Source: Multifurca ochricompacta
Lineage: Eukaryota > Basidiomycota > Agaricomycetes > Russulales > Russulaceae
DNA: 64,000 nucleotides
Direction of reading: 5' to 3'
Assembly (NCBI GenBank): GCA_022496185.1
Contig: WTXG01000112.1
Location: forward strand, 57,399 to 121,398
Shown here: piece by piece, positions 42,084 to 52,204 of the stretch
How the letters are laid out: each line of letters opens with the position of its first letter
Numbering within the stretch: position 1 is the stretch's first letter
Position numbers and translations under genes: made by a program
The notes under the pieces: model-generated
Database searches by the model: none
Told to the model about the DNA's origin: nothing
What the model saw: only the letters and a program-made list of their open reading frames with translations

Positions 42084-42485
42084 ATGCCATGCATGCATGA
42101 GAATCCTTGCGGAGAAACATGTTGGTGGTGTGACAGTAAGTACCATATCAGCTGGAACTGTCCCCTCAACCGCAAGTGGTGTTGCCACTGCTGCAGCAAT
42201 TTACATTGGAGTCAGTTCTGTATTTTCCACCAAGTGGGAGTAGCCCCAATGATCATCAACCCATCAGGATGGTGTGGCAAGTGTCTCTGTCACAATGCGG
42301 GACACTGCAAGCTAGACTGCCCCATCCATGATCTGTGTCACCCATGTGGTCAGTGTGGCCCTTACGGGTTCCTCTGGACCCATCAATGCCCTCAAGAGTT
42401 GGAGGATGAGACCTTGGACGATCATAATGTAGCTGATGATTACTTGGAGTTGGTACAGGATGATGACAGTACGAGTCATTTCTAG
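42084..42485 (+). CDS. Element D post-pol ORF3, zinc-knuckle protein
   Basis: It starts MPCMHENPCGETCW and keeps knuckles CWWCDSKYHISWNC, CCHCCSNLHWSQFC and CGKCLCHNAGHCKLDC, with several extra Cys produced by CGC/CGT to TGC/TGT changes. It is open to 42485, the acidic tail is kept, and it is in frame with ORF2. The protein may be altered but is not truncated. Confidence 0.78.
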   Translation: MPCMHENPCGETCWWCDSKYHISWNCPLNRKWCCHCCSNLHWSQFCIFHQVGVAPMIINPSGWCGKCLCHNAGHCKLDCPIHDLCHPCGQCGPYGFLWTHQCPQELEDETLDDHNVADDYLELVQDDDSTSHF

Positions 42486-42516
42486 CTGGGTCTGCTAGAA
42501 CCAGAAGAGGGGGTGA

Positions 42517-43083
42517 TGTTACAACCCTTACTGAGCAACCCCATTTTCTTCACCCTCCCTAACCTGGACCCTACCCTCCCACCTATGCTACACTTCATGA
42601 TTACATCTCCTTCCTGGGATCCATCACATGCTCTGCTCCCCTCCCTGTGATCCTGTTTGTTTATGTTTATATGCTTGACTTGTTATCTCCTTATCTCTAC
42701 GACCAGACACTTACTTAATTCCCTATCAGAAGCTAGGCTTTATGCCCTCTGCTTTCGTATATTCAGGCCCACTTGACTCCATGATTCTTATCTTATAGGC
42801 ACCCACCAGATTACGTATATAAGTCCACTGTAGCTACATTGTAGACCTCAGACTTGACTTATTGAATACATCGGTGTTTGTCTTCTGGACATCCCTTTGA
42901 AACCTTGACTCATTCATCTCAGTGCTTTCAGCACTCTTCCATTCAACAAGGACCTTGGGGAACAGCCCCCTTGACCTTGACTCATCCCTATTGACTCCAA
43001 GAAGCCCCATTGGCTTCTTATCCAAATACCACATATAACACTGTCACACAAGTCATGTGGAACATCCCGCACCAGACATAACA
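42517..43083 (+). repeat. Element D 3' LTR
   Basis: 567-bp partner of 28174-28740, preceded by the purine tract AGAAGAGGGGGTGA. TATATAA is at 42816-42822 and AGACTTGACTT follows at 42850, a one-base CpG decay of AGACTCGACTT. Confidence 0.94.
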
Positions 43084-43088
43084 CCCAT

Positions 43089-43274
43089 GAGCTGTCAGCC
43101 TCTGGAATCCCTTCCACTTGTTTAGGTAGTTCAGTTTGCACCTTCATCCTTTGATGGCAGAGTCAAGAATTCACTCCACTTCCCATTCTGCTTCTCCATC
43201 TACCAGATCTGGTGGGGGTCATGGGAAATTTTGCCCATGTAAGGCTGTTTCTTTGTATGGCATGAGAAGTATTG
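43089..43274 (-). pseudogene. pol: Element E pol, chromodomain part
   Basis: The minus strand codes LLMPYKETALHGQNF, then EAEWEVE and NYLNKWKGF to ADSSW with TGA stops. It continues at 28168 after element D and begins where 63483 left off. At 43274 it is interrupted by the large composite insertion. Confidence 0.85.
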
Positions 43275-44363
43275 TGTTACACTCAGAGGGGTGTACACAG
43301 TCAAGTGCAGGCAGCTAGGTCACAGGGACAAGGTTGGGATGATCTTGGGTCAATGCAGAATGATAAGTCCAACAATGGAGTCAACCAAGGTCACAAGCAC
43401 AGAGGCAAGTTCATGTGGTGAGATGCAAGGAAGGAGGTAAAGTCCACAAGGCTTCTGATAGACACAAAAGCTCAAGATGGGGAACCATCTGAGCAAGACT
43501 AGCTAAGGTATATATACATGCAGAGACTTAGCTGAGTCATCAGGTACTATCTTCTCATCTAGACACTTCATGGTTCTAGACATGTGACTATGGAACCGTC
43601 CATCAGAACCAATGCCACTGTCTTCCCACATCAACTAAGGTTCAGGACCCTACATACACAAGGCATCAAACCTTACAGTCATGTGATCCACTTCCATACC
43701 TCATGCTGCACTGTGAACCTAGCATGGTAGTGATTTCAGCCATCTAAGTGCCAAAATGTGAATTTCCTATTTAAGTGGCTGAATTCATGGTAGATGAATT
43801 TGGGATGAATTTCATCCCACATATTTAAGCCATTTTAGGGTATGGAATTCATTCATATTATTTTACAAAATCTTCATATGTTAATGGGATGAAATTTCAT
43901 CTCACAAAAGAATGAAATATAGGGGGTGTTTTTAATCCAACAGGAAGGGATGAACTTCATCTGAAAGACAGGATGTTTTTGTATGCAAATTTCTGACATC
44001 TAGGGGATGTTTTTAATCTTAAAGGGGAGTATGAACTTCATCCAAAAGATGGGATATTTCTGCTTGTGATTTTCTGACATCTAGGGTGTAACAGGTGCTA
44101 CTATCCTATGAAATACCACAGCCAATTGAGGGTGTGATGTAAATCTAATTAGTTATCAGTGGCTCACTCTCCTGAGTGCCCTGACACATCTTATTTACTA
44201 ATGTGTGATTGTTTCTGCTGATCTGGCATTATCTTAAATACATACTAGACTACTTTAGACTATGCTATAATCAGATTATCAATTTGTATTATTCAAACAG
44301 AGCCCACATAGGACATGGGGGATCTGTGAATGAGTGGGGGTTGGTTTTTTCATCAGCTCTTCA
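43275..44363. other. Unassigned non-coding stretch
   Basis: It starts TGTTACACTC at the break in element E. A TATATATA lies near 43513. I found no coding potential and no matching LTR. The part 44130-44300 is similar to 55390-55560 inside the small hAT-like element. Repeated GGGATGAA/TTCATCCC motifs occur at 43800-44060. Confidence 0.4.
43921..44082 (+). repeat. Two tandem 81-bp units
   Basis: The units 43921-44001 and 44002-44082 both begin AGGGG.TGTTTTTAATC and end TTTCTGACATCT. They match at most positions. Confidence 0.8.
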
Positions 44364-44673
44364 TACAAAACTGTTCCAATGTTTGGCCATCCTGAAGAGA
44401 TTGACCTACCACACAATGAGAATGATTTCCAAAATTAGTAGAAATTGGTAGAGGATAGTGTAGCATCTATGCTTCAATTAGAGCCTATAATAACATCAAT
44501 TGGATCTGTGGTGCATGATATATAAAATGTTTTGTGAGGCATTATCATTGGAATGGTTTTGTGGCCAACATGTGAGATGACAAAACCAGTATCTGGTGGT
44601 CATGCAAATGCATTGACAGTCATGTGACAATGTTTAATAAGTTAAACATACACCAAATAATCATCAACAACAC

Positions 44674-44983
44674 TTGCTTCTTACCATGCATGCCCTCTCT
44701 GCTGCCAAAAGGACTCACATCATCTCCCTCCTCACTTCAGGCAAATCTGCCCATGAAGTGTCAACTATGACTGGCCATGGCACTGTTATCATCTCCAAAT
44801 GTGTCATAAATACTGCCCTTACCATCCCAAGTCAAATGGAGGGAGACCAAGGAGGCTGACAGAGAGAAATGCTCAGCATGCTGTTTGCCTTATCTCCTCT
44901 GGCAGGGCAGACACAGATGTGGAAGTGACTAGAGCACTTCAGAAGTTGTTAATGGGTTCCTCTATCAACATACAATGCCTGTC
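44674..44983 (+). pseudogene. Tc1-like transposase N-terminus
   Basis: It codes LSAAKRTHIISLLTSGKSAH and, after a one-base frame change, GGRPRRLTERNAQHAV. These are the two helix-turn-helix units joined by the GRPR box of Tc1-type transposases. It is cut by hAT2 and no DDE domain follows. Confidence 0.78.
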
Positions 44984-45599
44984 TAGGGCATAGCATGAGT
45001 CTGGGTAACTTGCAAGTTTTTTGAGTAGAGCTGTGGGAAAACTCATGGGTATTGATACTCACAGATCCAGGTGATCTGTGGGAAAATACTTGTGCAGATC
45101 TGGGTATTGATTTTGGCACCCCAGGTACCTGGGTGGGTACTCATGGAATACCCGCACAGATATTATTATTTATTAAATTATTTTTGCCACACTTAATCCC
45201 AGTTTTAATTATCCTCTATTTCTATTATAACCCTCTTTTATTTTGTCATAAGTAAATCTTATGGTGCCATCACTGCATGCACACCTCCCCTGGCCTGCCC
45301 ACCCAAAGCTGGTGCCTGGGTAGACCATGACCTTGACCCCCCTCATCCCTATGGTCCCTCCCTCTCATGTGACCCATTCACACTGCTCTTCATACTATTC
45401 CTTCTTACCCCCCATCTGACCTTCCTCCAAAGGCCCCACTTCCATCCATGCTACTTTCTGAAAAACTGACAAAGGAAGATAAACCATGGCTCAACCAATG
45501 ACCAGACAGTTGCACCTGTGCCAGCTGTTGGGTCACCTTCTTCATGCCCTTCCTTGGTGCCTGTGGTGCTGGTGTGCTGTGCTGGACTGGGTATCAAAG

Positions 45600-46650
45600 T
45601 GCATGAGACACAATGATAGACCTCAATCAACTGTGCAGTGTTATGGAGGATACTTTTGACAACTTGGACATTGACAATGGCAGCACCTGGATGTGAGATG
45701 TGGAGATGAGTGGCTTTGGGTATGTACTCACCTTTCTAAAGGCTTTCAATATCACAGGACTAACATTTGTCATTCACCTCACAGGTGTGGTGCCCCTTTC
45801 ACTTGAAAGACTGAACTGGCTGACCTCCTGCCACTCCCACATGCCTCCACCATCATGGACTCCTGGGGGGAATAAATGATGGAATGGTGCTGTGGAGCAG
45901 GGGTGACATGGGCCAATGTCAAGATGTTTTGGTTGGCACACACCATGTGCTGGATGTGACTTCTTTTGTGTGCTCTCTATTTCTTCTCACATTTACCTTA
46001 CTGCCTTCTCCTCTTCTGTGCTAGCTCACCTCCACTCACATGATCACAAACAATTCATGGGTGACTTTGTATCATTCCAATGCTCCTTACTAATTTTCTT
46101 GCTTCCTTTCCAGACACCTGACTCATGTTCATGTGGGTCCCAGGGATGACAACCTACCAGGCAATCACGATCACTTCCAAGTCCACAAACCACACCTGTG
46201 TGTCAACCCCTTGGGTGCACTGATGAGTGACTCTCCTCACTCAAGTGGCACTCCTCTCACCCTTGTGCATATGACAATTGGTGTGAAGAATGGCTGTGTG
46301 ACCATGCTTGTGCCACTCCCACTGCCGATCACCCCTCCAGGTGTGATTACAAAGCCCATACACTCTCCATCACCCGCCCCCCAATGGTTCTAACCACCAA
46401 CTCTGGTCTGCTGCAACTAATCCCTGGCCCACTCCTTTCAACTGACATACTCCCTTGACAGCCATGTGCCTTGCTACTGGGCACACCTTCATGGCTGACT
46501 ACACCAAATGCTTCCACCCACACTTCCTGCCTCAGCTCACACCTGGCCCCAGGTCTTCAACCACAAACACCATGTCAAATCCCTTCTGGGGTTCCTGCAA
46601 GACACACAGGCTTTCTTCAAGCCCAATTCCTCCTGTGAAACCAGATTAGG
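45600..46650 (+). pseudogene. Second coding region of hAT2, decayed
   Basis: It is colinear with 23390-24512 of hAT1 (MIDLNQLCSVMEDTFDNLD at about 45615, then the LINE-like tail with MCLATGHTFMADYTKCFHP near 46463). It carries extra stops, and arginine codons have turned to Cys, His or stop by CpG loss. Confidence 0.4.
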
Positions 46651-46789
46651 TTGCATCGGTCCAATGGGTTGATGGGTTGTTTTTCCCTCAGAAATTTTAC
46701 ACCATGGCTCTCATGTCAACTCCTTTGTCCTCACAATAGTTACATTGTCCTCACAGTAGTTACATTGTCCCTAGATATAGCTGCACATT

Positions 46790-47480
46790 TAATCCACCTG
46801 AAATGTGTACTGAAAATCAATAAAAAAAGATCATAAGTGAATCTGCATGCATGAAAGACTGACAATGCTGCCTTCATGTGGATGCAAAAATCAAAATGAT
46901 AACTAACTTATAAAAGATAAATGAGCTGCCTAGTTTAGTAGTGAGTGCTGTGTGATGTAGTACATCAACTAAATAAGGTAAAGATAAGATAAGTAATGCT
47001 CATTCCAGTTTAGTTGGTCAAAACTGAAGTGAATGCTACACAAAGCAGTGTCCTTAAATATTAGATGAGAGTGTAATCATAGTTTGTAGAGTAATAGAGT
47101 AACAAGGAATGTGAGAACATTTGTGTGGATTGTTATTAGCACTCTAGGGCAGTAGTGCCAGTGCACTCCTGTGATCTACTGATCCAGTGGCTTTTGGTGT
47201 CAATTTACACCCTGCTCATATCTTGTGGTACACTCCTTCATAAAATAATATAGACTCTGACATTAATTTGACTAAGTGCCAGACAGCTCTGATATGGTAC
47301 AAATGCATTGATGCATAGCACAAGCAATTTACTTAGCATCTTTTAGACTGCATGCATTCCAGGCTTGCTGTTCATTACTTTACATCCAGTTTCATCCTTA
47401 TTGCTCGTTTCATCCACTTTTGTCTCTTGCACAGCTCACTCTTCAAAACACATTAGCACACATTCTACTAGGCTCTCTAA
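46790..47480. other. hAT2 spacer upstream of transposase promoter
   Basis: It matches the hAT1 spacer (22620-23220 and adjacent) and has CpG loss. I see no gene. It ends at the TATA box GTATATAAAG (47481-47490). Confidence 0.5.
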
Positions 47481-47708
47481 GTATATAAAGGTACATCATA
47501 CAATGCTTGTAGTAGGACCAACCAGCAGAAGCAGAATCAAGGCCATTCTCTCTTTGTCTTATCTTGAGTACTAAGATTCTCTACAACAACAAGCCCAAGG
47601 TCAACAGAACCAGCAGCAGCAGTCAGAAAAGCTTCAATACATTATCTCTTGTCTCTTGTGGACGCACTCTTGCTTCTTTGGACGAACACAATCTCACAGT
47701 CATACGCC

Positions 47709-50592
47709 ATGGTTCACTCTCGACGCAAGCGCCAAAGGTTATGGGTGGCTTCCTCTGAAGGTGGAGACTCAGGTGCAGAACAACCCGGTACATCTGCTGC
47801 ACCATCTTCGCGTGCATCTTCACCACCAGCACTGACCAAACACGAGAAATTCAACAAACGATACAAGGCGACGAGAGATCTGACGAAGAAGTGCTCAGTA
47901 AGTGTTGTACATTTATCTTATGTGAGTTGAGATTTATGTCCGAACAGAAGCACAGATGGTGATGTGGACCTCTAGAGTCTACGAGCATTTCTCTGCGCCA
48001 AGATTGTTTCCAAAGGCGGCTCGTGCGGTATGCATTTCATTGTCGCAAGTAAGTCTACATCACGATTTAAAGCCTGATGCACTAATTATACTAATCATTC
48101 AGTCACCCTTTAATATACATCTCCCGAGCTCGACATGATGAAAGTACTAGCAATCTGGTGCGGCATGTGGACCGATGCGATCCGAAAAATACAGCACAGA
48201 GTCAAGCATTCTCTGCATTTGCTCAAGGATCAAAGTACAATCCTGCTACACATCGAATGAAAGTGGCGCTTTGGGTCGTGCCCATAATCGGCCGTTTTCA
48301 ATCATTGAGGATCAAGACCTTTTAGAGATCTTTTATGACCTTAATAACAAGTGCGTCACCCCTTCCGCGAGCAGTGTATCCCGCGATGTTAGGGAGATTT
48401 TCCGAATGAGCAAGATAAAGGTGATGGAGATGCTACAGGTAAGGTTTACAACGCTTTCAGTGTCTTGCCATCTAACTTTACCTTTCTCTCAGGCTTATGA
48501 AGGAATGCTACACATCGGTATAGATGGCTGGACAACGCCTCAAGTTATTTCATTCATTGGCACTACTATCCATTGGGTTCGGGAGGGCAAGATGACGTCG
48601 ATGATACTGGATTTCATCAAGTAAGTTAATCACTGGTTGTCATATAAATAATATAGTTGCTAATCATTATACAGAGCACCAAAAGCCCATACTGGTGTTT
48701 ATCTCGCTGCACGCGTCTCAGAATGCCTGCATGAATATGGAATCCACAATAAGGTATGTTTCAAGTTATATACTGTGAAAACAGAGGCATTTATCTACTG
48801 TACTAGGTACTGGCCATTGTCTGTGATAATGCATCAAATAACGATACAATGGTGGACGAGCTTCAAGACTTGGTTCCAAGCTTCAAGGGTCAGACGATGC
48901 GCGTGCGGTGCTTTGCGCACATCCTCAACTTGGTCGTGAAGGTGCGACGCAACTCGTTATTCTTTCTGTCTTGTGTTAATGAGTTCGATTGGGTTGTTTA
49001 CAGGCCATCCTCTCACAGTTCAGCCAGCAGACCAAGCCATTGGAGGATGAGCACGACGAGGGGCATGACGCCAACCTCTTCAAAGACATAGATGTCAATG
49101 ACGTCATTGAGGAGGACAATCTGGACAACGAAGATATAGATTTTCAACTGGACAACGACGAAGTGGACCCCGTCAAGGCAAGCGATGAGGCCATGATCCA
49201 GGAAGCCGTAGAGGATGTTGGTTATAGTGGCAGGATCCCAACGCTTTCTTGCGCGGAGGTCAATTTAGGACGCTTCTCAGTCTTCAAGGTCAGTGACATC
49301 ATTAATCAGAACTGTCAGATTATTTACATCGCTTTTTACATAGCTTCGGCGGCTTGCAACAAAGATAGTCCACAGCCCAACCATCAAGGCAGATCTCGAA
49401 GAATGCTGTTTGCGAAGCCAAATCAGACCGAAAGTTATGGTACAAGATGTAGCTACTCGATGGAACAGCACATCAGAACTCATCGGCCGCGCTTCAACTT
49501 CGGCCAGCGCTTCAACTGCTCGTTGTAATGCGCAGCACAACAAAGTACGTGGCGTCCGCTTGAAGAGGTTTCAGTTGTCAGAGGCAGAGTGGAAGATACT
49601 CGAGCAGCTGCACCCTCTCTTAGATCTGTTCATCGACGCGACAAAGAAGATTTCTCAAAACAAAACCCCTCTTATACATGATGTCATCCCAATTGTTGAC
49701 ATTCTAACTACTGCAATGGATGACTTCATTGATAATAAGTCACTCCACCTAACTGTCCGGGGAGCCGCGCTTCGAGGGTCACTGCTAATGAGTAAGTATT
49801 ACGCTTACTGACGATTCCTTGGTATTTCGCGTTGCTATGAGTAAGTCAAGATTTGCTTTCTTATTTTTCTTATCTAATCATCTTAGTTCTTCACCCTCGA
49901 CACAAGACTTCATACTTCATCAAGGCAGGATGGAAACATGAGTGGATCAAGGCCGCAGAGGACCTCGCGCGACAGGAATGGCAAGCATACAAGCCAGAAG
50001 TGCTATCTATGACATCTATGACATCAACAGCAGCATCAAGCGTCACATCAAAGGTAAGATTTCAAATATATGTCAAGGAGTAATTGGCAATTGCTCACTC
50101 TGCGTTTAATTAGGAACCGACTAGCCTTTCGGCAAAATATTTTGGCGCACTGCATGACAAGTTTACACCTGTCGACGCCCTGGATGAATGGCTGTCTAAT
50201 GCCCCACTCCACTGTCACCAACACTGATCCGATCACATACTGGACAGCAATGAAGGCAACAGGCCATCCACTTGCACAAATGGCTATCAACTTCCTTTCC
50301 ATTCCAGGTGGGTTATTAATCACTACTTTCATTTTTGTGGTGCTGAATATACATGGCAGCAACCTCAACTGATGTTGAACGCGCGTTTTCAAAAGGTGGT
50401 TTAACAGTCTCAAAAATGCGACATTCTCTCTTGGATGAGTCTATGCGAGCAGCTACAGTACTTGGGTCATGGTGTGATATTCCTGATCTTATTCCTTACA
50501 ATGATATAATAGCTGCTTTTAAGGATAAAGGGAAGCGGACAGGGAAGGCAAAGGCTATAATAGATATTATTGATGACAGTGATTCTACCTAG
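47709..50592 (+). pseudogene. hAT2 transposase, damaged
   Basis: It has the same exon layout as hAT1: MVHSRRKRQRLW start, BED finger, RNase H-like core and hATC domain (50353-50592, intact). Lesions include small deletions near 49490 and 49530 that together restore the frame but change about a dozen residues. A 4-bp gain near 50210 (the CCCCACTCCACTG stretch) shifts the frame before the last exon, and the BED exon has further changes. It is very close to hAT1 in DNA, including CpG sites. Confidence 0.85.
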
Positions 50593-50744
50593 TTACAGAA
50601 TATTGTAAAGTTTATATAGTCGCACTTGAATGTAACGCAAGAGTGTTGGATGGCACCTGAGAAGGATCACCCACAGAATTTTGATAAGACACTTTTTAGC
50701 TGAGGAAAGCCTCAGCAACTGCATGAAATAGATTCGAAGGAAGA

Positions 50745-51500
50745 CGTACCCATGTGATGGCCATTCCCATCCTCCAAAGCGTTGGCGTTGACCCTGCACT
50801 TGAGCCCGTGACGTTCTCGCTCATTGACGTTGCTTGTTGACCGACAGATGAAAGAAAGACGTCGTTAGTGATAGGAAGGGTGGGCAGCTGTGTGAAATGG
50901 GACGTACCTAAGTGATGGCCATTCCCATCCTCCAAAGCGTTGGCATTGACCCTGCACTTGAGCCCGTGACGTTCTTGCTCATTGACGTTGCTTGTTGACC
51001 ACAGAAAAGAAAGACGTCGTTAGTGATAGGACGGGTGGGGCAGCTGTGTGAAACGGGGACGTACCTAAGTGATGGCCATTCCCATCCTCCAAAGCGTTGG
51101 CGTTGACCCTGCACCTGAACTCGTGACATTCTTGCTCATTGACGTTGCTTGTTGACTGACAGACGAAAGAAAGATCGTTAGTGATGATAGGAAGGGTGGG
51201 CAGCTGTGTGAAACGGACGTACCTAAGTGATGGCCATTCCCATCCTCCAAAGTGTTGTTGTTAACCTTGTGCTTGAGCTGCTTGAGCTTATGATGTTCTT
51301 GCTCATTGATGTTGTTTGTTGAATGACAATGAGAGGTAGAGAGGAGATTGTCAGTGATAGGAGGGCTGGGGCAGCTGTGTGAAAGGGATGCAAATGAAGA
51401 CATACCTATATGAGGCCATTCCCATCCTCCATTCCCATCCTCCAAAGCATCCTTAACCCTGCACTTGAGTTTGTGACATTCTTGCTCATTGATGTTGTTT
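50745..51500 (-). repeat. Tandem array of ~160-bp units in hAT2
   Basis: It is the reverse complement of the array in hAT1, with about five units. Spacing is again close to 160 bp in the inner part, and fewer copies are present. Inner units keep CpG; the outer ones have lost it. Confidence 0.82.
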
Positions 51501-52204
51501 GTTGACTGATGGAAAGAGAAATGAGGTCATGGTGATAGGAGGGCCGGGGCAGCTGTTATAACTCAATAGCAGGGGAGGGACCAGAGCCAATAAACTGTCT
51601 TTGAAGGATCACCATTGTCATGGACATTCTATAGGCATTACTAGGAGAGATATCTGGGTTGAACTGCCTCTGAAGAAGAGCCAGAAAGTCATCGTCTGCT
51701 ATCTGAGAGAAAGTGGAGGCCCAGAGTGGAAAAAAGGAGTAAGAGTACAAGTAAACCTGCAAGTACTCAGATCCACGCAAGTATAGGACTCACAGCTCGG
51801 GTGATCTGTGGGAACATACTTGCACAGATCTGAGTATGACATTTTCTTATCTAAATACCCACAAGTTTGGATCCAGGTAACTCATGAGTGCACTTGTGCT
51901 AGGCCCTATGCCTGTCCATCCTCCCATCAAATTTTCAAGCCATACCTGGCCTCTCCATATCATACACCCCATTCCATCATAAGTGCAATAGGCCACAAAC
52001 CATTCTAATGACATTGCTACACAAAACATTTTATATATCATGCACCACTGACTCAATTGACATTAGTATAGGCTCTAATTGAAGCTTAGATGCTACACTA
52101 TCATCTATCAATTTCTACTAATTTTGGAAATTATTCTCATTGTGTGGTAGGTCAATCTCTTCAGGATGGCCAAACATTGGAATGGTTTTGTGGGTTACTG
52201 TACT

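Larger units (their letters stand above)
28174..43083 (+). mobile_element. Ty3/gypsy chromovirus D, CpG-decayed, with nested C
   Basis: Two 567-bp LTRs and the TSD CCCAT (28169-28173, 43084-43088) define it. Without element C and its duplicated ATGCT it would be 7,446 bp, close to B. Gene order is as in B. Comparison with B shows many CG to TG or CA changes and several CGA to TGA stops, so it is inactive. It sits in element E's chromodomain. Confidence 0.96.
44984..51908 (+). mobile_element. hAT element 2 (6925 bp), mosaic decay
   Basis: Perfect TSD TGCCTGTC (44976-44983, 51909-51916) and ends TAGGGCATAGCATGAG / TAGGGCCTAGCACAAG. It is the same family as hAT1 but in the opposite orientation. 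The segments 44984 to about 47550 and 51340-51908 have lost nearly all CpG, while about 47655-51230 keeps them. Confidence 0.94.
44364..52200 (+). mobile_element. Tc1-like element with long arms, split by hAT2
   Basis: Arms of about 205 bp at 44364-44566 and 51991-52200 are reverse complements. The right end reads out as CAGTAACCCACAAAACC next to TA (52201-52202). The left end lost about ten bases. A transposase N-terminus lies between. hAT2 is inserted in it with an 8-bp duplication. CpG is nearly absent. Confidence 0.75.

Noticed and set aside
43275..44093. Possible LTR from TGTTACACTC to TGTAACA.
   Set aside because: The flanking five bases do not match and no second copy is present at the other side of the insertion.
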